Shown: one piece after another, positions 11,357 through 19,824 of the stretch
Layout of the letters: each line of letters starts with the position of its first letter
Position numbering within the stretch: position 1 is the first letter of the stretch
DNA from: Bolinopsis microptera
Taxonomy: Eukaryota > Ctenophora > Tentaculata > Lobata > Bolinopsidae
Reading direction: 5' to 3'
DNA length: 64,000 nucleotides
NCBI RefSeq assembly: GCF_026151205.1
Contig: NC_087076.1
Location: 23,368,828 to 23,432,827, forward strand
The notes under the pieces: model-generated
Databases searched by the model: none
The model's input: only the letters and a program-made list of their open reading frames with translations
Told to the model about the DNA's origin: nothing
Position numbers and translations under genes: made by a program

Positions 11357-12530
11357 ATCATTCTTTTGAATCCTCATGTCCGACGGGTTGTGTCTCCTTT
11401 TTTTCTTCTTTTTATTTTTCTTTTCTGAACTCCTCTTTTTTCCATGATCTGTATCTTTCTCCCTCGTGGATTGATTGACTTTTTCTTTTCTTCTTATTGC
11501 CTCTTCTTCTTTCGTCTTCTTCTTTTCTTTTTCGGAGTCTTCATCACTGCCACCACTAGTATCTTCTCCACTTTGCTTTTCATCTGAGCTATCCCTCAAC
11601 TCTTTTTGGTGTTGCCATCCTCATCCTGGTCATCGTTTGCTGAGGAATTATTTTAATTATTTATTATATTAATTGCCATGCCTAGCATGAAATATTTTAC
11701 TACTTACTTGCACTTGTGTAGGTTGTAGTAGCATTAGATCGGCGTTGTCTGCCACAGGCTATCCCGAATTAAGGAAGCTTGCTTCATCATTCATCAATTT
11801 ATTAATTGATATTTGTAATATACATCAATTTTATTGCTTGATTGGATTTTCAAAAATAAATGTGTAAGCTGAATCAAAGTATACTGATCGTTCATTACTG
11901 ATGGGCAAATCGGTCGATACAATTTTAAACGACACTTCTAAAACATAGCAATTACAACGTAGACCAACGAAGGATCTCTAGCTCAAAGGCTCAATTTACC
12001 TACCTTCTGCCGCATCATGTGATACATTGATCCTCGTGAATCTTACGAAGCTGTTCGTTTGAGGTTCCCTTTAGAGGCTAATGTTCACTCTTTATTCCTG
12101 TTTCGGTGACCATACTGTGTGCATCGCCAACATTGCATCACTTTTACCTCCTTCCCTAGTGGCATCCACAGCCCTTTTGTTGGGGCAGACTTCAGAATTT
12201 TCTCGCACTGCAAACGATAAACATACATTATGTGCCTAACTTATTCCCTTCGAAAACATTTTATCGAAATATCGTACCTGCATAGCCACGAATATAAAAT
12301 TATCAAAAGACGTATTTTAAAACGTTATAAACATATTGTACACTTGTTTGTTATAAACAAATTTACACGTTTTCACCTCGCTGTTCATCCGGCAGGCGGC
12401 TCACAAGTCTCGGGTTTCTGCTTCAGATCTGCTACGTGACCATTTCTAATGGATCTTGGTAGAACAAGTCAGTTTGTGTTAACTTGTTGGCTTCTTTTCT
12501 CGGAGTTTTGGAGCCAGGCGATCTCGAGCT

Positions 12531-12593
<63 letters not shown>

Positions 12594-12621
12594 TCGGGGG
12601 GATAATGAACCCTTCCGACAT
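11357..12621 (-). CDS. RP9: RP9/PAP-1 homologue (retinitis pigmentosa 9 protein family), copy 1
   Basis: Nuclear protein of the RP9 (PIM1-associated, splicing-linked) family. Minus-strand exon 1 (12,621-12,377) starts at an ATG reading M-V/S-E-G-F, then LAPKLREKSNKLKQLDLFYQ and a basic/acidic linker to a gta/gtg donor. Exon 2 (about 12,207-12,004) gives SAPTKGLWMPLGKEVKVMQC and the zinc knuckle C-x2-C-x4-H-x6-C (CWRC, GHRTG, DKEC), then NEQFRKMHEDPMYHMMRQKE and a gtaggt donor. The last exon (about 11,639-11,357) is acidic and serine-rich, then strongly lysine-rich, as in family C-termini. A further short exon may sit near 11,700-11,770 before an acttac donor, but its frame is unclear. Human RP9 is about 220 residues and this is similar. 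In this copy a 58-base poly-C run interrupts exon 1. WDR55 follows about 530 bp downstream. Confidence 0.9.
12533..12590. repeat. 58-base poly-C run inside RP9 exon 1
   Basis: An uninterrupted C tract from 12,533 to 12,590 followed by aattc and then the normal GGGGGG. Copies 2 and 3 read only cgagattggggggat or cgagttggggggat at this site, so the C tract plus aattc is a private insertion beside a natural G6 tract. It creates long Pro and Gly runs in translation that are not real protein. Confidence 0.95.
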
Positions 12622-13374
12622 TTTCGCTACAGGGTGGGATATTGTATAAACAATGGTTATTTTAGATGGTTTAGTGTCTGTAGGATGATGATTTAAACAA
12701 TTCCAGGAACGAAAACATAGAGCTTTACATAATAGAATGTATCGTGGCAAATTAAACCATAACGAGCTTTGAATATCTTGAATAATGGCCAACTTTATGT
12801 AGTCGTAAACGCGATTCTGATCATTAGTCAGCGAAATATAAACAGGATACTAATATTAAGAGCTTAGTTGGTCATAGCTATACTAACATCACATATACTT
12901 TCTTATCGGTACCAAATCATCATTTTCGTAGTCGGTTATGTAGCATGTTCTTGAAAAAGAAATGTATTAACTCACTCTAATAAATATTTTGAAATACAGT
13001 CGGAGAATTTAACTAAAAAGTCTAGGGGGTCCAAGGTGAAATTTTGAATTGTTTAATATTTAATCCCTTAATACAGACCTGTGAGCTAAAAGGTACAACA
13101 AAAGAGATCTTTGAAACTAAACTTAACTGTTATTAAACTATCTTCAATATATGTAATAATCAATTAAAACGTTATGAATAGATTAAAATTTGATTATCAG
13201 ATAAACTGTCTAGCAAAAACTTTTGGTTTTTTTTAAGATGAAATTTAAGGGTATTTAAAGTAATATTACAGTCTAAAACTGGTGCAATTTTTTATGTAAA
13301 TAAACGAGAATTATATCAGTTACTGTGGTGACCCAGAATAATTTATTCCCATTTCAACACCTAAAGTTAAATGT
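12622..13374. other. AT-rich intergenic region upstream of RP9
   Basis: About 750 bases between the RP9 start and the stop of the next minus-strand gene. No coding frame, RNA gene or repeat that I recognise. It would be the RP9 promoter, or an inter-cistronic spacer if the minus-strand genes are co-transcribed. Equivalents: about 30,471-31,204 and 48,278-49,014. Confidence 0.5.
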
Positions 13375-13950
13375 TTCAGGTGTCTCAACCTTGACAGTTT
13401 TACCAAACCTATCGGTCAGACTAGTCCCGCAAAGACAATCTGCTGTCCATCCACTGTCGGGTTGCCAGGGCATTACAAACAATATCGACAGTATCCTCAG
13501 GATGTTAAAGTTACTTACGGGTTGGGGTCAGTTGGAGCACATCAGGGGCCCGAACTAGACACGGTGTGAAGATGAAGTTTGACCGTGGCACTGGCAACTC
13601 CGAATGTGAGATGTCGGAACGACTTCGCGGGTGTTTTGTGCAAGAATGTGTGGCTTCCCAGATCTCTCCAGTGGCAAAAGAGATATCGTCATGATCAACC
13701 TGAAATATATTGTCATAATTGATTTTGCAATTATACATCTCTCTTTATTTATAAACTAAGAAGCCACGGGAGAAGTTAATTTATGGACGGTGATGCAATT
13801 AACTAACCAATAGCAATGATTAGAGATACACTCACAGCTAGGATTTATATAAGTTTTGAAATATTTACATTGCTGACGGGGTTCATCATTAACATCATGT
13901 AGTGAGCTTCTTTCCGTGTCTCTTTTTCTTTGAGCTCTCAGTTTGGACGT
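13375..13950 (-). CDS. Unidentified spliced minus-strand gene, 3' exons, copy 1
   Basis: Three minus-strand exons are supported by splice sites conserved between copies. One of about 82 nt (13,950-13,869) lies between a ttacag-like acceptor and a gtaaata/gtaagat donor and reads about LTEWLKERDTEMKA. One of about 182 nt (13,700-13,519) after a tttcag acceptor reads about LLATGEIWEAHTFCTKHPKS, then SNFIF and FGPLMCSIDTN, and ends at a gtaagta donor. A short last exon (about 13,430-13,375) after a tctttgcag-like acceptor reads about NDRFGKTVQG then stop. A further upstream exon near 14,010-14,100 (LGQVVRLLIADNIACSCM) is possible. I do not recognise the protein. It lies upstream of RP9 on the same strand and could be the first gene of the cluster. 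Confidence 0.45.
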
Positions 13951-14647
13951 CTTGTAAGTGATAATTTTAATTAGTGATATTCGTGAGTACGACTTCCGAC
14001 ATGGAACTAGCATGCAAGGAGCAGGCTATATTGTTCAGCGATGAGAAGTTATTGTACTTACTTGGCTATGTATTTTATGGTCAAAGTTTTAACCTTTTAT
14101 CAAATCGGTTTTATTATAAGGTAAAACGACGGCAATTGTGCAGATTATACAGATTGTCAAAATGTTAAGTCAATCACATAGCTTCAAAACAAGCTAAATG
14201 ATTCCGAATAAGAAGTTAGTTATATTTGTCGTCTGTACCCACCAAGTGTCAAAGGATGTGTGAAAGTAACAATTTCAACTGAACAATCGTAAATCCAGAG
14301 CCGTCGATTTACCGTTCTTTATACATGCACAGAGCATCTCCAACTACTATCAACTCACGACAGGTCTTGACATCTATTATACCTTTTTCTGAGTTAATTT
14401 GATAAAAATAAACCAAAGTTATCGTACTTAACATTAAGGTCACTGTTTTTTTCAATTAACTCACATTGTGATACATGGAGCAAAAGCTTCTCCTGTTCAA
14501 TTTCAACATCATATAAAACCCAGACAACTGCTTTTGTTTATACGTACCAGCTAATATCACTCAAGCAGCTCACGGGAATGGGTTTACAACTCTTGTCAAC
14601 ACTTGCGTTCGGATAGTTGGCCTTTTAAGGGAGGCATGGAGGCCAAC

Positions 14648-15037
14648 ATGGGCTCCAACGTAAGTAACTCCGCTGATATATCTAGGTATGATGTGTTTTG
14701 TCCGGAGGCGTGTCTGTCACCAGGAAGTATTCCTGTAATTAAATGGGTATTTACAGACACAATGTAAGACCACTTCAGGTACTGATCACTATTTGGCTTC
14801 TAAAAAAATAGCCAATTATATTTGTCACAATGGTTTGTTATAGGTCACATGGTATTTTAGACATGATTAAGTAGTACCATACCTTTGGCGACATAGCATT
14901 GATGATGCACTGGCAAAAGACAAGAAACATGGTGTAGAAATATTCTCTCATTTTCAGCCCCATATGTTCCTCTTGTTATTTTCTTCGTTGGGACATATGC
15001 CGTAGTACGAAGTAGCAACAGGAATATTTCCCGAAAA
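14648..15037 (+). CDS. 5' exons of an unidentified plus-strand single-pass membrane protein, copy 1
   Basis: A plus-strand ATG in a good context (ccaacATGG) gives MGSN and ends at 14,659 on a strong gtaagtaa donor kept in all three copies. In phase, a later exon (about 14,879-15,037) after a tatgtag acceptor reads YHTFGEHSIDDALAKVKKHG, then IFSHFQPHMFLLLFSLGLYA, then VVVVATGIFPE at a gtaagttt donor. Joined, this gives about 35 polar residues, one hydrophobic segment of about 22 residues and then a lumenal or cytosolic start: a signal-anchor or small single-span protein. Downstream exons were not identified. The gene points away from the minus-strand cluster, so the interval at 14,100-14,650 may be a bidirectional promoter. 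The family is not recognised. Confidence 0.45.
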
Positions 15038-15039
15038 GT

Positions 15040-15778
15040 AAGTTTTAATGAACTATCTAATTCAGGGAATTTTTGGTATGAAGTATGTCATCTGTTTGTG
15101 TAAGCTTAAAGCGTCATTGGTTAGATAGATGGAATCTTTACATGGACCACAGATACTGATTTACTGACTTATTTAACATATGTAATGGTCGATGAATTAA
15201 ATATATCACCATTTACATATAAAATAGTTGTAACTTGCAATTGTGTCCAATTTCTGATATATAAAAAACTCTAATCTGAGAGAATGGTGTTTTCAGTACA
15301 ACAGTTTACTTTTTATAATATTACATAAGTATTATTACTGGTTTTATGTAGCTTAACACAATAACCACCTCTTATCTCTAAATAGAGTTATGCTAAAAAA
15401 TGGTAATTTATAAACAACTTCATTTAAGATTTTATATATTGGTGTGAAAACAAATAATGAGTAAATTTAAAGTATTGAATGTATATAATTTGAGATTAAC
15501 GCGTTTACTATGTGACTTCATTTTCTATGCAATCTCAAATCACAAAACTGTTGGACTGGACCCAAATCATAAGTAATCTCTAAATAGCTCCTGGGAAGCA
15601 ATCTGGTAGTAGTTACTTGTGCAAGATGTCGATGTTGTGAGGTCAGTACACAGTGTCAACAACATTCTTTTAGATATACTACTGAGGAAAAGAAAACAGA
15701 CAAAGCACATTTGCAGGGTGACCACACGCGAAATAAGGAAGTTCCTGTTAGGTACAAAGCGACTCAAAATCAGCTATT
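15040..15778. other. No defensible gene; possible intron or exon fragments
   Basis: Mostly AT-rich. A segment around 15,560-15,760 is open in several frames on both strands in all copies, and no frame has convincing splice borders or recognisable motifs. It may contain an exon of the plus-strand membrane-protein gene. Equivalents: about 32,900-33,647 and 50,700-51,454. Confidence 0.4.
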
Positions 15779-15934
15779 GGGGGTGTTCACATAATACGTA
15801 ATCAGTTTTTGGAACATTTTTTAACCCCCCTTTCCCCTCCGTATCAGATTTCCACAAAGTATTGTGTCAAATTACCTATCGTTATTTTGGAAAACCTTCC
15901 TCCCTCGGTGAGTACGTAATTATGTGAGCGACCC
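15779..15934. mobile_element. MITE-like element with ggggtcgttcacat...gtgagcgacccc ends, copy 1
   Basis: About 156-164 bp element with terminal inverted repeats of about 22 bp. The consensus left end is ggggtcgttcacatattacg and the right end is close to its reverse complement (acgtaat...tgtgagcgacccc). The interior is non-coding with poly-T and C-rich tracts. Short elements with this kind of end are, to my knowledge, common in invertebrate genomes. No transposase is encoded. In this copy the left end has lost a base (gggggtgttcac). A target-site duplication is not clear. Confidence 0.75.
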
Positions 15935-16249
15935 TGTGAACCAGGTACTATACTTGAAACATATAACAACCGTTGTGTGAATATGTCTTTTCCGCCAGGC
16001 CTAAAAAAACCTCACCCGTTCATAAAATGGTACGAATCGATAGCGCTCGATTTAAAATTTTTGGCAAATACGCGAATGGCCGCAAATTGTGTAACTTATT
16101 CAATGCTTGTTACATTGCTTTTTACGAAATAAAGTGTGTCCTAATTGCACATGGAATGTGCGCAGCGTACGAGGCGAACAACCGTCATTGACGGGTGATG
16201 TTACTGGTTAAAATTTTGTCTCTAAAGACCGTCGACGAGTCCGCTCGCG

Positions 16250-16278
16250 TTTTTGTAGGTTTATAAACCTACCAAAAA
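16250..16278. repeat. Long near-perfect palindrome, copy 1
   Basis: Reads tttttgtaggtt, tata, aacctacaaaaa in consensus: 12-bp arms around a short TA centre. Copy 1 has one extra C in the right arm. It sits directly beside the CpG-rich patch. It could be a binding site or the stem of a structured RNA; nothing decides which. Confidence 0.8.
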
Positions 16279-17120
16279 TTGCAATGCTTTACAGTTTGGG
16301 ATTTGCAAATTATACTCGTCTAAATTTCTTCGATGGATGCGCACGCTTGCTTCCTTTTGATATCACCTGAAAACAATGTCATGGTCCCTGCTCTAGTATA
16401 ATTTTCCGACCTTTCTTCCCCCCACTCAATTTCAAAGAGCCGTATCAAAAAGCTCTTACGTGAAAACCCAGCTAATTGACAACATGGGCGTCCAGTGAAA
16501 TTGAGTGGCTCCCTCCTAATTGCTGGAATTGTAACCAGCTTTGTCTATCAGCATCCCTTCCCTTGCATACATCTAAATTACAAAAGCGCTTATTAGACCT
16601 GTTTCAAAAGCATCCCTGTCTGAATGTTACCTGACTGCCGTGTGAATTCTTTGGATCTATTTTTGGATCTATTTTTTATTGGATATGATTTTTATATACA
16701 TTTATATTACCTCGCTTATTTCCATGTCCGCCTGAAACAAACCTGGCACATCCTAAATCCTACTCCCCACCCCTAGAAACCCCAGACGCATCAAGCCTAG
16801 TCTGAATTCAAAACTAGGTGACCTGCTTCGTTAAGTTTCCTGGACAACTCGAACCTTTTGGGCCATGCACAAGCCAATAGCATGTATGGTCCTGCAGTGG
16901 GGTCTCCTTTGTCCTTGGATCTGTGTTTTTGATCCGTCTTTTCTTAAAATTTTCCATTTGTGTCACTTTAGAAGCACCTTTTTAAAATTGTTAATCGACA
17001 CCACTGGTCCTAGTTAAATTTAGCCATGGCACGACTACTCGAAACGTATCAGTTATATGGTGTGAATTACTATTATATTCTTATAATTATTTCTTATGAA
17101 TCGATTGCATGCTAATAAAT

Positions 17121-17162
17121 AAAAATACTTTGTTTTACTAAAAATTACTTTGTTTTACTAAA
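17121..17162. repeat. Short tandem duplication, two copies of about 17 bp
   Basis: The motif actttgttttactaaa occurs twice in a row here, and again at about 34,957-34,994 and 52,738-52,775. It is part of the unit rather than an error of one copy. Confidence 0.8.
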
Positions 17163-17541
17163 GCGCAAAAGCGGTGGGTTGCATTTCATTAACAATTGAA
17201 AAGTTTGGGATTGTGCTTTGACATTTTCCTAGCTTGATGTTCCTTGTGTGATCCTCTCATCGTATTTTTCTTCTGTACGCGACGTTCATGAAGCTTGAAA
17301 AAAGCGGCGTGCAAAGCGCTAGTGACTGCTGCCATGTTAAAATAAGGGGTAAACTAAAAGAAAAAATCCGAAAAACACTTTTATTCGAGGTAGACGTGCA
17401 TTTTGATTGTTATGTTAAATTATTATATTGCAATTGTTTTATCGACGGCTTAATGAAGAGATATGGGACTCTGAATTTTTGGTATAGTGTTGGAGGTCTC
17501 GCCGCTTCGACTGCGCCGCAGCGAACTTAGCATTCTTGCTT

Positions 17542-17640
17542 CGCATCTTCGATGGAGTCATGCGTCGTACGTTCGGCGTCGCGTCGACGTTGCTCTGCTT
17601 CGCAGAGCAAACGATTCTGGTCGGATTGACTTTGTCAATC
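17542..17640. repeat. CpG-rich cluster of three perfect hairpins, copy 1
   Basis: Three stem-loops lie within 100 bases of a CpG-rich island. (1) Consensus cgcatc-ttc-gatgcg at about 17,542 (right arm interrupted in this copy). (2) ttgctctg-cttcg-cagagcaa at 17,590-17,610. (3) gattgac-ttt-gtcaatc at 17,624-17,640. Between 1 and 2 is a variable run of cgt/gtc trinucleotides. All three hairpins are kept in copies 2 and 3. No Rfam family comes to mind and it does not look like a tRNA. It could be a structured RNA, a foldback element or a replication or recombination hotspot. Confidence 0.6.
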
Positions 17641-17699
17641 AAGGTATAGCGCGCCAAAAACTTAAACATTGTATAACTTTTTCATTTCATTACCCAGCG

Positions 17700-19824
17700 T
17701 GATTTACCAGCGCCAGAATTATGAAATGGCGCCGCTCGCTCGCGCTATATCCGTAAACTTGCAGTATTTATATTCTTTATATTTTTTATTTTGTATCTCT
17801 TACTAGTAAAAACAGCGAAAATTATAAGTTGTACTCAACACTCTACGTTTTGGACCCCAATGTTAAACCTTGCAGCAACTGTGACAGCCCAATATACTCT
17901 AGTAGTATGATCACACCTTTTTAATTGAACAAAGATCATAATTAAATATAATTCAGATTCTCAATCTACAGCAAGCCAGTTCTCCGTGTGTGTGGTGTCC
18001 TTCTCCTTTCTGTGTCCCGTCGTTTTGTTTTGTGAAAGTATTGTAGTAGTGTTTTAATATGTAAGCGATCGTAAATCAAATAGTTACTATTACAAACACA
18101 TATTACTATTTTAATAATTGATAATATCGATATATCCCAACAACCAATCATTAAATTATTCTTTAATAACCTTCTATTTTATGTGTTAAACGATCGATGG
18201 GCATACTAAAATTAGTATTGAACTTCATATATTAGTGCGAGTGCTGATAAATATTTTGGATTCAATCAACCCAATGTTGTGCGATAACATTTCTTTTGTG
18301 CGGCGGTTTTAGGTTGAGTTTGTGCCCAATAAGTGGGTAAATCGGGTGCTAGTTAAAGCTCTTGCTGGCATCTGGCTCCTTTCGCCCAAATAATAAATAA
18401 AGGTTAATAAATACCATAAATGTTAATTTATTACCAATTATTCAATCAATACTATCTTAAACTTCTAATATTGGATAACACAATGGCAGATTGGATGTCT
18501 TAAAATATAATTTTTGTATGTCACTTCTAAGCTATTTACTTTCCAAAGTTGAAATTTTTAGTTAAGTAGAAATGCCACCCACATCATTGTTAGGGTTAAA
18601 AATATCATCTTAAAAATTTTAAATTGAGAAGATTGCTCTAGGAGACTTAAATTGAAATTTTGCAAAAGATATCTAATTTTTAAATAGTTGGTTACAGTTT
18701 TATGACAGTACTGGCATGATCAATTTTATTGTGTGGTTAAAAAAGGACCCAGTTGCCTGTAAGGCTTTACGAACCCTGGGACCACAATGTGATGAGATCA
18801 GGCAGATGTTTTCTATGTTAGGAGCAATTTATTTATTTCGGAGCTATGGTTACGTGGTTATAGCTGGTGGTCTGTTTAAAGGTCCGTTTATCTTTGTGCT
18901 TGCTAATTATCCATCCTGATGCTTAGTGATGTGAGTAATCATGCCCTTAGACAATATATCACGTGTAACTATAAATTTTGTTTTTACACAGAACTGTGGC
19001 CAATAAGTAAAGTAGTTAAAAATTTGTACTCTCATTGACTCATTGATAGTTATAAGCGTTTGTTTCCCAGCCACTACTACACAACAAAAACTGTCGGACC
19101 ACCGAGGAAACACATTCGCAGAAAAGGAAACCCAATTGTGCTCCTCTATTCTGCGATTCGTGGTGTATTTACTATATACTAGCTAAATGCAGTTAGTATC
19201 AATTTTCTGGAATCATTAAGTCGTTTGATTAGTTTATGTGTCAAAGTAATGTCCATGATAATCATATATTTGGAGCCCGGTGGGCATAAAACACTCGACC
19301 AAAGGCTAAGGCAAACCTTCAGTGTTTCACCATACGAAAGTAAGGAGATTTGAAACACATACTCAGCCTAAACTCCACCCAGGGTCTCGAGACGTTCGTG
19401 AGCCTCAAATTATATAGCAAGACACCAGTCAGCAAAACACTATACACAAACATACATACGATAACAATAACAATGTATAATGCCATTACTTTCATTAAAA
19501 GAAATATATCTGATATCTAATTTAAAAAATGAAGAATAACTGAGAGAGGAGATGGGAGAGTGGGGTTTGGGAGAGAGTAGGTAGGAAAACAAACTGGGAT
19601 CCTGTGCCGCAGGATTTTAAAATTTGTTGTATGATTGTTTCGTTTTTGTCGTCTCTTAGATTATTTTGATGTTCTGATACCCTTGTCATGGTGTTTTTTG
19701 CAATAACACCGTGGTGTTTTACTCATATGTTTTGTTTACTAAATCAACTATTTCAATGATAAGCATTTGTATTCAAAGTTGTAACTGCACCTAAGCTTTC
19801 GGTCATATTTTGAATTGTCGTTCT
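17700..19824. other. Spacer spanning the copy 1/copy 2 boundary
   Basis: No coding region recognised. The interval runs from the hairpin cluster through the arbitrary unit boundary to the 3' end of the copy 2 LINE. There is no telomere-like, satellite or rRNA sequence at the boundary, and the copy junction leaves no scar visible by eye. Equivalents: 35,520-37,635 and 53,290-55,395. Confidence 0.5.

Larger units (their letters stand above)
15935..17540. other. Non-coding interval with promoter-like CpG patch
   Basis: No gene recognised. It holds a CpG-rich patch near 16,145-16,260 (tgcgcagcgtacgaggcg and gaccgtcgacgagtccgc are conserved in all three copies), a long palindrome at 16,250, direct repeats ggatctattttt twice near 16,650, and a tandem duplication at 17,121. 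CpG clustering in an otherwise AT-rich unit suggests a regulatory or 5' region. Equivalents: about 33,812-35,380 and 51,610-53,160. Confidence 0.4.
1..17988. repeat. Tandem unit, copy 1 (about 17.8 kb)
   Basis: First visible copy of a long tandem repeat; the array continues off the left edge. A landmark segment near the unit start (ccttctc followed by tctgtgtcccgt) recurs at 11, 17,999, 35,823 and 53,603, giving periods of 17,988, 17,824 and 17,780 bases. Gene order, strand and spacing are the same in each copy. Copy 1 is longest because it carries low-complexity insertions absent from the others (poly-A at 8,719, poly-C at 12,533, an A/T-rich patch near 7,900). Differences from the other copies are scattered, private and mostly one-base indels, so the copies look like noisy reads of one sequence rather than diverged duplicates. 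Confidence 0.95.

Noticed and set aside
11475-11672. Plus-strand Ser/Phe-rich frame
   Set aside because: Antisense of the lysine/glutamate-rich last exon of RP9.
11700-11770. Extra RP9 exon before a conserved acttac donor
   Set aside because: No frame gives a convincing continuation of RP9 in all three copies; mentioned only as a possibility.
12449-12792. Poly-proline and poly-glycine open frames on both strands
   Set aside because: They are translations of the private 58-base C run and vanish in copies 2 and 3.
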